A stretch of 64,000 nt of DNA from Ophiodon elongatus (lineage: Eukaryota > Chordata > Actinopteri > Perciformes > Hexagrammidae): the NCBI GenBank assembly GCA_016806645.1, contig JACSYO010000150.1, positions 2,332,501-2,396,500 on the forward strand, given 5' to 3'. The notes beneath the pieces are model-generated. The model had not been told where the DNA came from. It ran no database searches and was given only the letters and a program-made list of their open reading frames with translations. Positions 1 to 12,035 of this stretch are shown here, in pieces (positions within the stretch are counted from its first letter, which is position 1; the number at the start of each line of letters is the position of its first letter). A program made the translations under genes and the position numbers.

Positions 1-1549
1 ACATATGAAATATGTTTTGGTCTACCATATGGACAGGGGTTTTGTAAGGCACAAAAAAAGCTTGATGTATGTACTTGTTTGTTGCTGCACACATTACATA
101 CTTAGGTAATATAAATCTGCACTAAACATAACAGCTTTTATCTCTGTTTAGTCCTCTGGTCTGATCAGGTTTTTTACCATCATTAAATGCAACACTGACA
201 AATGCACCATGAACGTTCTTTAATAAACATGAGTTGACAGATAAGCCAATAGAAAGAGGTAGCAGCATTTAATTACGTGCTGCGCATCTTCCTAACAAGT
301 GATTGCCTCCTTGTTGCAATAAAGAAAAGTAAAACAAAGCAATTTAACCTCTAAATAAATGAAACTTGAGCTGTAAATAGGCAAGAGGTAGCAATTCATC
401 CTATGGTTTTACAAACAAGCTCCCGAGAGCCATCGATTCCTAAATGTAAGGTTTAACATATCCAAAAATCCAGTAGCTTAACAGTATCCGTGCGTGGAAT
501 ATAAATGAATCTACTGTATGACTGACTTTCTGGATCTGCCCAACAAAAAAAGAGCGATGTTGCATGAGACATAAAAGGAGCTTGTGTTTAAACTGAAGAA
601 TAAAGAGCTTCTGAACAATTGTTGAACCAGCGAGGAGCACATCATCTCTGTGCCTTTTGGCTGAAATGTAGAGCCCATTAGACGGTTTTGCTTTCTGATG
701 ATATTACGCTTCCAGTTCCAGTAAAACTTCCCCTGACCCTTCCTCCCTTATTCTCCAACGAAACCATTACGGGTAGAACATCATTTCTGCCCTTTCCCCA
801 ATAGTGGCTCTTTTGAAAACCATTACCAGACTGGTAGAGCATGATGTAGAAATTCCTTGAGCAAAGAAGGTCAAACGGGAGATCAAGGAAATGAAGGGAC
901 CCACGGACATACTGCAAGCTGTTATGAAATGCTTATTCTGTGGTCTAAATATAAACCAAAGAATAACACTTTCAACACACAGCAAAATAAATACAGATTG
1001 CCGAGTTAAATGATCATGCTGACTAATACTTGAACAGTTCCTGTAATTTCAATCATTCTCTCAATTTAAATATAGTATAGAGATAGAGATACTATGGTTA
1101 ATAGACCTGATTAATCTGGTTCAGTACCTCAAAATTTGCACAATTTATGCAAGAGAGAGTCATTATGTTATGTTATTAGTAAATACTTAGTAGCTGGCAC
1201 GTCATGACAACTGTCGCTCATGGAATTTATCCAAAGTAAGTGTTCAACATCTTGAGGGAGAAAATGCAACAACACCCAGGTTGTTCTCGACCCAACAGCG
1301 TGAAGCTGTCCTCCTTTCATCAGATGTCTGATAAGGTCTCCCCATCAGCCAGTTGCTGTAACAAAACTCATGAAATGGAACATTTTCCTCCCGGTGGCCA
1401 CCTAAATTCTGTGCCATCCATCTGTGGCATCACTACAGGCCCCGAACCATTATTTCTTCAGTCTGGTCGGTTATTGTGTTGATATTCAGCATCATTAAGA
1501 CCTCTGCCTCGCCTGCGACCAAACGACTATTTGTTTCGTTTACAGCGCC
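1..1549. other. AT-rich non-coding stretch, no gene seen
   Basis: Stop codons are dense in all six frames and the longest open frame is about 80 codons. I see no coding bias, splice-flanked exon, RNA gene or repeat that I recognise. Confidence 0.6.
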
Positions 1550-1700
1550 GTTTGCAAATAAATGATAAAGATTTTTTCTCAGTCGTTCCCAGTGAGAAGC
1601 TCAATCCCTGCGCCTGCCAGCCCCTGTGTGAGCCTTGGCAGGGAGCGGCCTGCCATTTGCCTCCTCTAATGCATGTGGACTCTAATGCCAGTGGCTGCTT
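1550..1700. promoter_or_regulatory. Candidate conserved non-coding block
   Basis: This block is more GC-rich and less repetitive than its AT-rich flanks, with no homopolymer runs and balanced base use around the segment rich in CCTGCC and GGCAGG. There is no long open frame. The texture is typical of conserved non-coding elements around vertebrate developmental genes. That is inference: no alignment was possible and no particular regulator is indicated. Confidence 0.22.
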
Positions 1701-3365
1701 CTGATATGACAGTGGGGAGTTTAACTGGGAGACTGCAACACATGTGGAGGTTCCTTCTATCTCCCCACACCATTACCTCTATTTTAACTCATGGCAGAGT
1801 GAACAGTTTATACAAGTCTATTCTGAGTCATCATGTCTCCCTCGCTTTTGGGACTCTTGTCTCAGCATCTCAGGCTGGAGCCAAATCCGTATAATCTTTA
1901 ACACCACGGCTTTAACGGCATCTTTATATGAAACCACATTCCCACTGCTACCTTCCATAGTAACAGTTTTTATATGTAGTTTAGCTGTTGTTTTAGTGGG
2001 AAGATATGTATATCTTTGTTCAGTGATGTGTGTTATACATATGTATAATTACTGTTGAGCTTTTGAGTTAATTCTTGCCTTTGGAAATAGTTGTATAACT
2101 ATTTGATTATTTTGAAACGAAGAAATCATTTTAAAATCGACAATAAACCACGTTTAAAACTTCCTGACACCAAAAACACCGACAACTACCTATACTATGC
2201 CAAATAATGTAATATGTACATAGTGTAATAACAGATAACAAGATAGCAAATACATATTTCAAAGCAAAGTATTCAAAAACCAGGGAGAAAATAAAATTTT
2301 ACAAATATAATACTTAGAAGTTTCTTTAGAATTCTTGAAATTTAAAATCTGGCTTCACATTATGGCCAAGAGGATTATTGAGAGTGTGCATTATTTAATA
2401 TAACTGCATGGGTAATCGCATGCAGCCTGATCTTCATTTTAAATTCATACTTACAGCTTGGAGAGAAATTGTTCAGCTCTTTTTGGGTAATGGCTTCAAC
2501 TACTTTTCCTAATAGTAGTCATTTTAAATTCCAAGGTTGAAAAGGTTAATTTAAACATCGTAAGGAAAGCCACCGTGAAGTAAGAAGGATAATCCATACT
2601 GAAACCTCCGATTATGTTCAAGTGACTATAGAAAATAATGCAGTATGCATAACTCTTAAACTGGTTAAAATATATTATTTTATATATATATATATTTTTT
2701 TTTTTTTGATCTACACTGATTATTTTTTACTTGAAGGGAAACTATTATTAAAAATGTTTTTACCCAAACTGCCTGTTGTGAACATCCATCGCAGTTTACA
2801 GACCGACTTACTGGTTCTGACCTATTGCTGTTGTTGTGTGCACCAACAGTATTATTTCAGGGACATTATGAGTACGCTCTCTTATTATTTCACCTCCAAA
2901 TAAAGTGTAAGGAAATCTGGCCAAACGGTTGGTGATGTATGATTATCTTGCCACTCGTGTTTATTAAGTCTTAGCTGTTAGTTTGGTGAGTACAATGTTA
3001 TCACAACTCAAAGACATAAAAATAAAACCCACGTTGTCGTTCTCCACATAACTTTCCTTTAGAACTACATTATAATTTGAGTTGATTAAATATTTACATA
3101 TTATTGGTGGAAATGGAGAGAATTGGTAGCCGAGTTAAATAAAGACTTATGTTATGTCAGTATAATTACATTACAGAACTAATATGCCTCTGAATTAGCA
3201 CTGTAAAGAGTAGACTGAAGCTATTAACACTGCAGGGTGGTCTTAACTTGTACATTCCAGAGTTAGTGACTGTCTTTCCCTTTATTGAACAACACAGAGA
3301 AACTCTATTTAGATCTCCTTAACGTCCTCAGTTTTTCCACTGGGAAAATAGAAACATCACCACAC
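1701..3365. other. AT-rich non-coding stretch
   Basis: There is no convincing gene. A short TA run followed by a T tract lies at about 2680-2709. Open frames of up to 104 codons (1744-2058) have no recognisable domain and look like chance. Confidence 0.55.
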
Positions 3366-3600
3366 TGAGAGGGGAAGGGACGAACCAATCAGTCAACTCC
3401 CAGGCACCTGTCCAGCCTCAGCTTAATTGAGATGGGTTTCAATGACGGAGCATTAGGTTGCCTTGACATCCCCTGCTTGGCGGTAATTCTGTGTTGTTTG
3501 CCAGGCGTGCTGCAAGCAAGTCACGTAATTGTGACCACAGTCATTCTCCCCACCGCCATAAGAGTCCGCTGACATATAATGCATTATTACATTAAAACCA
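3366..3600. promoter_or_regulatory. Candidate conserved non-coding block
   Basis: This is a locally complex, repeat-free stretch with mixed composition. It contains TTAATTGAGA-like and CACGTAATTG-like motifs and ends near an ATAATGCATTATTA near-palindrome at about 3577-3590. It could be a regulatory element, but nothing in it is diagnostic. Confidence 0.2.
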
Positions 3601-4383
3601 TTGGTCATGTCTGTGAAAATCAATCAGGTTTAGAAATTTAATCTGTGAGTCTGGTGGTCTGGGACAAGAGGAAACCTGCAGCAGGTTTAACTGCATTAGT
3701 TATGTGTGCCTATTAAAGTTTAATGGTCATGGAAGCTATTATATGGTCCTATGCTTCTTTCAGCCTGCTATTATTGTGTACATGTGTCACTCTGTGATTC
3801 CCTGCAGCCAAATGTTCCAAAGAAACACATTAAGGAGACATTAGAGAGTCTGTGTTTGTCAGATTCTTTCCTTCAAATGCCTTTTGTTCATCCTTCTTGC
3901 TGTCATGAAACATGCAGCACACTAACTGGTTCTTATTGCAAGAATACAATTTCTTTAGTTTCATTAGATTGAGCGCAGTGGCTGCTCATCTCATACCAGT
4001 GCTAATGCTAAGAATAAAGCTTTATTGTTACAGCACAGCCATCATCGCTGTAATTTCTCCACTTAATAGGCAAACGTACTTGCAATGATTTGACAGCTAC
4101 TGCTCTTTGGAGTAGGCTAGATCTGCATCTATTCCCTGAGAATAAAAGGGAAATGTAACAAATTTATATTTGATTAGTTATTGCTCAAGTTTCAGTTGTG
4201 AATGAATAAATACATTATTCACTTTAGAATGTCTTGGACTAATGGCATGAACGTGACGTTATCTTCCAGTGTCTCTCTGACCTAATTTCATCTAATAAAC
4301 TGTAACCAAATCTGTTTTGACGGCCAAATGCACGATTACAGGTTCACTTAAAAACAAATGGACAGAAATGCCTCCCATCATTG
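3601..4383. other. Non-coding stretch, no gene seen
   Basis: Ordinary AT-rich sequence with no coding signature or recognised repeat. Confidence 0.5.
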
Positions 4384-4672
4384 TGGGCAGTGGTGAGCAG
4401 GGTCGTCCTTCAATCAAAGGATCGGCTGTTCGATCCCCGGCTCCGCTAGCCCATGTCGATGTGTACTTGGGCAAGACAATTAACCCCAAATTGCTCCTGT
4501 AGCTGTGCCTACGGTGTGTGAATGTTAGCTACTCCTGATGGGCAGGTGGCACCTTAGCCACTGCCAACAGTGTGTGAATGGGTGAATGATGTCATGCAGT
4601 GTTAAAGCACTTTGAGTGGTCGGAAGACTAGAAAAGCGCTATACAAGTACAGGTCCGTTTACCATTTACCAT
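4384..4672 (+). mobile_element. tRNA-derived SINE, fish type
   Basis: This is a non-autonomous retroposon that would have been transcribed by RNA polymerase III and mobilised by a partner LINE. The head carries a clear B-box (GTTCGATCCCC, 4428-4438). The A-box region (about 4387-4400) is degenerate relative to the usual TGGCTCAGTGGTAGAGC-like form. The body has features I know from this abundant fish family: a GGGCAAGACA segment, a GTGTGTGAATGGGTGAATG segment, and a 3' part with AAAGCGCTATACAAGTAC. It ends in short tail repeats (TTTACCATTTACCAT, about 4658-4672). I found no clear target-site duplication. The damaged A-box suggests an old, inactive copy. The 94-nt central open frames are by-products. 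Confidence 0.85.
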
Positions 4673-5340
4673 CTGTTTTCTGTCTCTTGGTCTCTTAGGT
4701 CCAGGCACTGGTCCAAGGCACTGTTTAAAGTGGCTGCGAGCGACGGAGCAGAGTGTTGATTCGAGCTGAACTTTTGTCGCCATGCATCATAACTTAGATC
4801 CAGCTAATCAATTATGAAATGTGTTACCAACTATTTCTATAATGTATTTAATCGTTTAGAGTATCAAAGCTAGACTCATATGATGTTCAATTTCAGTATC
4901 ACCACTATGTTTTTTTTTCTCTGAAGTCAACTCGAACTTCTCTCCAAACCCATGTTATTTCTGAACAAAGTCATAACAGAGTGTGAAATTAGCCTTACTG
5001 TCTGTGTTCTGTGGCTGAGCAGGCGTTTGAGGGCACTGGTGCATTCTGAATGGCTGCATGCTGGGCTTGTGCCATCTCTGAGGATTACATGAATTAGAAA
5101 AAGGTTTGTTGACGATATCCTGCAAACTGAAGAAAATTCACAGAATAAGCGTTTTTGCTGAGTGGATGCATTTCAGTCCAGAGTGGATGAGATTGATGGC
5201 AAGCAGTCAGGGGAAAGACAAATGAGCTATAGGACAATACAGAGCAAGTCAGACTCTCATGCTTAAAATAACTAATCAGAGGTCATATTGTCTGTATAAA
5301 CCTAGATCTCAATGTGAGATAGAAGGTGGCAACTCCCTTC
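4673..5340. other. Non-coding stretch, no gene seen
   Basis: Unremarkable sequence between the SINE and the tandem duplication. No coding signal was seen. Confidence 0.5.
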
Positions 5341-5452
5341 TAAACATAAAAGGCACTCTTTGATTTTAAATTGTCATTTTTGTTTGATTAACAATGTAAA
5401 CATAAAAGGCACTCTTTGATTTTAAATTGTCATTTTTGTTTGATTAACAGTG
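5341..5452. repeat. Two-copy 56-bp tandem duplication
   Basis: The unit at 5341-5396 is repeated directly at 5397-5452 with a single difference near its end (AACAATG in copy one, AACAGTG in copy two). The near identity points to a recent local duplication. A further partial start (TAAATACAG) follows. There is no coding content. Confidence 0.97.
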
Positions 5453-5699
5453 TAAATACAGACATCCTCTAACACTGAAAATCTAACTTCAAGGAATAGA
5501 TTTAAATTTTGTGAAAATATGAGAATGACATCAGTCTTGCTGAGACCTATCTGTCTTCTAAATATGAACTTACAGAAAGAAACAGAGAAAAACGGCTTGC
5601 CTGGCTCTGGCTAGAGTAACAAAATCCAACAACCGGCAACTATTATGCTCATTAAAAACACATTATATATCTCATATTGCATTTATATCACATTACCAG

Positions 5700-5950
5700 T
5701 GTGTTTGATCCATACAAACACTGAAGTTTAAATTTCAAGATGTGGTTCTCATGTGCCAGACTATTTCTTGGCCAGGCGCGGTGACTTCCTTGAGTCCGTT
5801 TCCAGTGTTTTTGCGAACTAACTAGCTGCTGGCTGTAGCTTAATTTTTAACTGACAGACATGAGAGTGGTCTTGATTTTGTCATCAAACTGTTGGCAAGA
5901 TAGCGAACAAGCGTATTTCTCAAACACTGATGAACCATTTAACAAAGCAC
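5700..5950 (+). repeat. Dispersed fish repeat copy (GCTGGCTGTAGCTT family)
   Basis: The stretch includes CTAGCTGCTGGCTGTAGCTT (about 5820-5840), a GACATGAGAGTGG segment and a GCGAACAAGCGTATTTCTCA segment (about 5902-5921). This order matches a non-coding interspersed repeat common in perch-like fish genomes and often seen beside microsatellite loci. I recall the consensus but not a reliable class name. The copy is diverged and carries no coding sequence. Confidence 0.7.
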
Positions 5951-6362
5951 TTAATTAGTTAAATATGCATTTATGTATCTAATGCACAATATCTGTAGCA
6001 ATGCCAACTTAAGTAAGTTTATAAACCTCACCTTTCCACAATTTAGAAATTAAGCTTCTATTAGTTGGCAGTGCCTTCTGTTGCCAGCCTCAGAGGTGTG
6101 TAGGGATGTCTTGAGATGTCTATTCCAGTGTTTCATATTTTGAATTAACATTCCGCTCATTTTTTACATTTAGTCAGTAAACCTCTGGAGAGTGAACTGA
6201 GCTTGAGGCTTTTGCGTAAGCGTATACCTTATGCAATGATTTCACTCAATGTGACATATGAGACAGAATTGAGTGCAAGCTTGTATGTTTTCGGAACATA
6301 CATAACCTTTGCTACATAAGAGAAACCTATCGGTGTGAGTTTTTTGGAAAAGCTATCTTACT

Positions 6363-6857
6363 GTGCTGCAGACCTACAAAAACAAAGTAAAAAAAAAAAC
6401 AGACGGAGAGCAGAAGGCTTGGGGGCTGATAAGGACTGCCACTGGTATTGTAGCCAAGCTAATTAGCCAAAAGGAAATTGGGCTCCAGTCCATATCAGTT
6501 AGCTCCAGAGAAGCCAATCTCCTAGGGACCCCTCAAGGTGAACAGCCATGGAACTGGCTGCTTGACATCGACAGCCATGAAAGCTTAGTGGGTTCAAGTA
6601 AAATTTGGAGGCAAATGAAGTATTCAGTATTCCCTCATAGCCAGTATTCCAGGAAGCTAGTTTTTCTTGGTTACAGTCATTTACAATTTTACTCTGAGGC
6701 CAAACCTCTGCAAGTATCATTGGAGTACATCCATATGGACATACAACGTGGGGCGTCACTGTCTCAGAAACAACATGACACCCCTTTTTCTTTGCACATG
6801 TGGTTCAGGCAATCCATATTCATTTTATTCAGAAAATGTTATAACACAACAAACTAG
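6363..6857 (+). other. Unexplained 164-codon open frame, probably repeat-derived
   Basis: This is the longest plus-strand frame outside the L2 element and the pyrimidine tract. It has no recognisable domain, signal peptide or motif. It starts inside an A-rich tract with a run of lysines, and an 86-codon antisense frame overlaps it. The locally even composition (for example CTCCTAGGGACCCCTCAAGG near 6518) resembles dispersed fish repeats more than a gene. No splice sites or promoter stand out. I regard it as non-coding unless transcripts say otherwise. Confidence 0.25.
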
Positions 6858-8935
6858 CAAACGAGCTCAGGCCACATGCGGGAATATACACTCAGTGGGT
6901 GCTCAGTGCTGATGGGAAGTCTGTGCTTTATTCCTTCCATTATATTTAATTTAGTTTAGTTTATTTGCATGTACATGAAACTGAAAGAATGAAAGAAATG
7001 CAAATTTTTCAAGTGAGACAAAGACCCAAGGGTCTTTAAAAAACACTTCACAACAAAAGGATATTATGTATTATGCTCACAAATCGTGACACAAGTGAAT
7101 TGGACATCAGTAAGCGGATGATAAGACTACGGGAGCTTCAAGACAGTTGGGGGGAAGAGTATTTCTTACAAAACACGGACTGCAAAGTAAGCTTTGGATA
7201 TCACACGTCTCAACACCAAAGAAAAAAAGTGAATCAATACGACTTGATCAACAAGCCTTTCAACCCCCTGCAGACATAGTGTAGTCATTTTGTATCTTGG
7301 GTGAGTAAGTATTGTACTTTTTGTTTCTTAAAGGAGAGAAAATGTAGTATTGCTTTGTAGTTGGGTGCACCTCCATGTAAGGTCCTGAACCAGCTTGGAG
7401 AGCACTTCTTCATTCCTTTGCAGCAATTCAGCTAAACTTGGACTGTAGCAGAATAATTGTGGAGTAGCTGTAACCCAGTGATTCTTCGCACACAAACCCA
7501 GGAGAAGTGCTTGTTAAACAAATTAATTTAAGGGACCAGCTTAAGATGCACAATGAGCAGCCATCCTTGTTTTCTAAACCCCACCAAACAGCTGAATAAA
7601 AGCTGCTTCCCATTTGGAAAAAAATCAAATATGTTGGAAGTCACACAGGGCAATGCTGTATTCATGAACTGTGGAACATATATCATTTCATGCATCAAAG
7701 TGTTGACATTTTAATGTGTCAGAATTTACCATTTTAACATTTTTTTCTCTCCAATTGTGGTTTTCTGCAAGGGTAACGACATATGCAAGTGCAGGTTACA
7801 GAATGTGTGGTCAAAAATAACAAGGTATTAACCTTTGAAAATGAATTGAAACTGTGGAGGGATGGCGATCCGCAACAAACATAGATACAGTAATTGGATT
7901 GTGACAAGTGAGCTCTGGTAATTCCAAGAATTTCATAGCTCCTCTCTATTCCTTGTGTTATTTCCCAGCAGCACAGTCTAATAGACAGGACATGATTACT
8001 GGTCATGGATGGCCAATTCATGCTTTGTTGCACCTGCAGACATCCCCAGCAAATGGAACAAATGGACCAGCACTATAGTTTATTAGTATTAATTTGCAAG
8101 TAGAATTCTTGTGAATAAGGTCAGTAAAATATTACTTTCATGTCCAGGTGTCAAGTGCTCTGCATTTAATGAGTCTTAAGTTGATATTTTTCTATGGATT
8201 GTCTATGTTCGTTGGATTTTGGCTTGCTCCACATTTATACAGCATTGTGTATAATTTCACGAGTACTAACATTCAACATCTAAAAACCACCACCACAGTA
8301 AGTATAGGTGCTTCCAGCAGGAAACACTTTCAAGTTCAATAAAAATATGATGCACAAGTTCCCGTTAGTGTGAGTACAGAGTTGCCATAGAAAAATCCTG
8401 GTTGCTATGGTTATATATATATATATGCAATGTAGTAGAGTATAGTAAAATGCCATGGCCTTCATGTAAACGCAATAATTAAAACATGTGATGATGGGGG
8501 TGTATTCAGTAGAGCCCCATCTCTTGTCTCCTCCAGGAGATGGAGCCAGTTTGCCAACTCACTGTGGTTTTCTGTGTATCATTTGACATTGGCATGCTCA
8601 CAAGTGCATCTCATAAGGATCATAGACTTATATTCTATTTCTAAGCCTCTGAAGCAAGTAAGCATATTGGAAATAATTGTGCAGTAAAGGTGTTGGTTGA
8701 GTGACTGCTATATCTTTCTTCCATTGCACATGAAGTCCAAACATCCCTTTACCTTAATGATGATCTTATGTAATTACATTTAAATCAAGGAAAGCATGGG
8801 TGGGGCATGACTGAAAATTGTCTCTGACGAGCATACTTCTTTTTATTGAGATATCACCACCTTAGAGCATGAGCAAACTCAGTTTACAAAACTCACTGCA
8901 CATCAAGAGCAGGGGTAAAATCTCAGACTTTATGT
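6858..8935. other. Non-coding stretch, no gene seen
   Basis: Short frames (up to 99 codons on the minus strand at 7734-8033) lack recognisable features. A small TA run lies at about 8413-8427. Confidence 0.5.
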
Positions 8936-9290
8936 AGGAAGTGGACGTAGTCACTGTGACATGACCATTGGTTTGTGGATTGCGGTTTTGAATCCTCGAG
9001 TTCGACATTTTGGTTGTCACCATCTTGGTTTTTGGAACCAGGAGTGACATAGGAACTAAATGCAGCCGAATGCCGAATAAGATATTTTTAGGCAACCAAA
9101 ATTTTCCAATTACCTTTCATAAATTAAAACATATTGTTTAGTCAAGTAGGGTTATTTTATCATAGATTATACAATCTGACTTATTTTTGCAACCAGAGGA
9201 GTCACCCCAAGATGGCTATTAGAAAGAATGCAAGTTAAGGCACTTCCGCATTTATTTCATCAGAGCTTCCCCCTCGGTAAAAGACTCCTC
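8936..9290 (+). repeat. Dispersed fish repeat copy (GTGGACGTAGTCAC family)
   Basis: It begins with GTGGACGTAGTCACTGTGAC (8941-8960), followed by CATTGGTTTGTGGATTGCGG, a CATCTTGGTTTTTGGAACCAG segment (about 9022-9042) and, after an AT-rich middle, TTTGCAACCAGAGGAGTCAC (9186-9205) and GGCACTTCCGCATTTATT. These blocks occur in this order in a widespread fish interspersed repeat that I recognise but cannot class securely. It is non-coding and moderately diverged. Confidence 0.72.
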
Positions 9291-10489
9291 AAACTACTAC
9301 AGAAGAAACCAACTTGGACTGGATTTAAAGTTTGAGCATAGTTATTCTTAGTAGAACAACCCGCAATGTGAAAGCATGCATAGCATTCACCACTTGCTTT
9401 AAAGGGGCCATCAGCATCAGAAGGCACGAAAGGCAAAAACTATTCCACGTCACTGCACACCATTTCATGGGAAATATACCTTCGATTTCAGAGGAGGGAC
9501 TTACCCCTTGTCTCAGTCTCTTTGTTTCTTCCCTCCCTTGTTAAAAATTTAAACAAGCCTGACAATGCATGAAAAGCTCAACCTACCATGAAAGGATAGA
9601 AAACACACAAGAGGAATTTGAAAGAGGAAACCCAGAGAGAAATTGAGAGAAAAAAATCTTCTTTGTAAAGTAACTACACATTAGCTGTGCGTACAGTGTG
9701 TGTTTTTGTGTACGTGCAAGAGAGCGAGCGAGCCATACAGATTTATGGGGAGAGGAAGAGAGAGGAAGAACGAGAGGAGAAAAGTTAAACGGGTTAGAGA
9801 GGAAATCTCACCTCCTCAACTTTCCAATAAAAAATGATTCAGGAAAATCAAAGTGGTTTTAAGCTACAATAGTGTGCACTCTTACTGGAAACATTTAGGA
9901 TGTCTTTGTTTATTGATCCAAAAATCCTATTTCACAATTTGATAAGCATCCTGTCCAACTGAACAAATACAATAAGCACTGGGTCAGAACACCTCAGGTC
10001 AGTTATTCCACCTGTGAGCATGGAAATAAATATAGAGGCTACGCTTTATTATGTTTTAGAAATATCTTCTATTTCTAGATGCCTAATCCCAGTAGGGCTG
10101 GGTGAAAATGTGTTGTTTCTCAAATGGAATCATCTGGTTATTTGGCAATAGAGGTCTTAATTAAATGAAAAAATACTCAGTACTTTTTATTTTTCAAGTA
10201 TTTAATTCCCACATGAGTATTTTCATATATATATATACAATTTGCTTGGCTCCTAGTATTGCTGCTTACAGCGTTGTCAGAGGCCATACAGAACGCTTGC
10301 CCCTTCGATGCTGGCAAATTGCTAGGCTTTTGGTCCCGGACATGGTGCCGGCAAGGGAAGAAGAGTTTGGTTGTAACGTTACTCCATCCAGCATACAGCA
10401 GCAGAAGTGAAGTGTAGTCAATGAGTGTGGCCTGTAAAGCCCCGGTCTGCAGAGCCCTGAAGCTCCACCCCCGTTGCTACACAAAGCAC
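9291..10489. other. Non-coding stretch with a purine-rich patch
   Basis: No gene is visible. A GA-rich patch at about 9716-9785 follows a GT-rich segment, and a short TA run lies at 10228-10240. Confidence 0.5.
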
Positions 10490-10672
10490 TGTTTGCTTGT
10501 TTATTCAAAGGTTATTAACATTGAATGTGTTGAGTGTCCAAACTGCACAAATTTCAACAAAGCCCTCCATGGGTTCCGCAGCATTACACCCAACAAGGAT
10601 GAAGATCAGAGGAGCGGTTCTCGAGATATGCAAAGACAGACAGACGGGTATTCCTTGCTTTATAGTTAGATA
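10490..10672 (+). repeat. Probable dispersed fish repeat fragment
   Basis: The 3' half contains GGTTCTCGAGATATGCAAAG (10616-10635), then CAGACAGACGG and CCTTGCTTTATAGTTAGAT. This ending resembles that of an interspersed repeat I remember from teleost sequence. The upstream limit is uncertain. Overlapping 70-85 codon frames on both strands look like chance. Confidence 0.42.
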
Positions 10673-12035
10673 TTCATTGTGCTGTCTGTTAACACCATAC
10701 TCTATATGAGGTCCTTCAGAAGTGTGAAATGTCAGTCGTTGATATGACACCAATTTCACCAAAGTAAAACCCTGTTCATTGACTGTTTAAGGCAATGGAA
10801 GTGAGTGATTGCAAAATGATGTGATTCTTTGTGGATTCAAGAAATGCAAATATGTGACCTAGTTTTTTGATGATTTTCTCCAAAGTTTGTGATTGAGTCA
10901 GTCTTTGTATTGATTACATTCACTGCGACCAGGGGCACATCCCCTACTCTCCATGTATTGATTACCATTATGTGCCAGAGGCATGATGAAAGGGCTTCTG
11001 TTCTTTCTGCAGCATGTTGCATCTTAGCCCATATTGACCCCTTATTGTAGAGGGTCTGTAACTGTTTTTAGTACGCTCGCTAAAATCAATTAGAAATATT
11101 TTCTTACTTTCTAGCATGTGGGTAGAAATGAAAGCTGTGTCATGATGCTGTTCGTGATACTTTGTCTCTTATTGCTGACTTTTTTTTAAATATTAGATTA
11201 TATTTTAAAGTATTGAAGTCTGAGTCTGTTAGCTACACTCTTCTTTTGTGATCATCAGGATGAATGACAAGTGTTGGGGCATGACCTTTCCCCACTGAGC
11301 GTTGGGGGGTTTAGAAGGGGAGGGAAGGTTTCTGCCTGAAGGCGGAAAGTTGCATATTGTTTTTTTAATTAAAATTCAACATTGTCATGAATATGATGCA
11401 GGAGTTTCAGGCTCTCCGGGCGCATGAGGCCTATTTAGAATCCATTACATCAATTTAGAAATAAATGGCTAGCAATTCAAAATTAATTCCTTGATCCCTC
11501 AACAGCTAAGTTAGATTTTGTTCTTTTTCGTCAAGCGATATTAATATCCTGTATATTGTCAGCATATGCAGGATGTGAACATCCGTACAATCTGATGAAA
11601 TCCCATACAATAGACCTGCAATAAACAGTAACTTTAAAAAGTTTCAAATGTTCCATTTTTTTACCGACTGTTCTGGGAAATGTCAACAGTATGGCAATTA
11701 ATTTTGACTGTGATGTCGTGTATTGAATTTCTTATTATTGTAAGGAGAAGCTAATATTTTATCTAGCCCTCCAACAGTAAGTAATACATTTAGAGGAGGG
11801 CAATGCAGAGGTGGCACAAAGAAAGGTTGTGTGTGCAATAGACTATTCCTGTGTTTGATGTTTGTCTTTGTAAGAACATGACATGTAGGTCAAGTAGAGA
11901 TAGAACACGAAGAATTTTCAGCTGATTTGAAAAGACCTTGACCTGCATATACTTGACATAAAACACATTCTCTGATCCAAATGTAAAGAGCTGCCGACAT
12001 CAACATTCAAAAGGTAAATCTAGACCAGCTATCAC
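10673..12035. other. Non-coding stretch, no gene seen
   Basis: AT-rich sequence with no coding or RNA-gene signature. A short G-rich run (TTGGGGGGTTTAGAAGGGGA) lies near 11303. Confidence 0.5.

Noticed and set aside
4428..4438. B-box suggesting a tRNA gene
   Set aside because: No cloverleaf can be drawn around it, and the downstream body and tail are those of a SINE.
7734..8033. 99-codon minus frame
   Set aside because: No domain, no promoter, Cys/Ser-rich chance composition.
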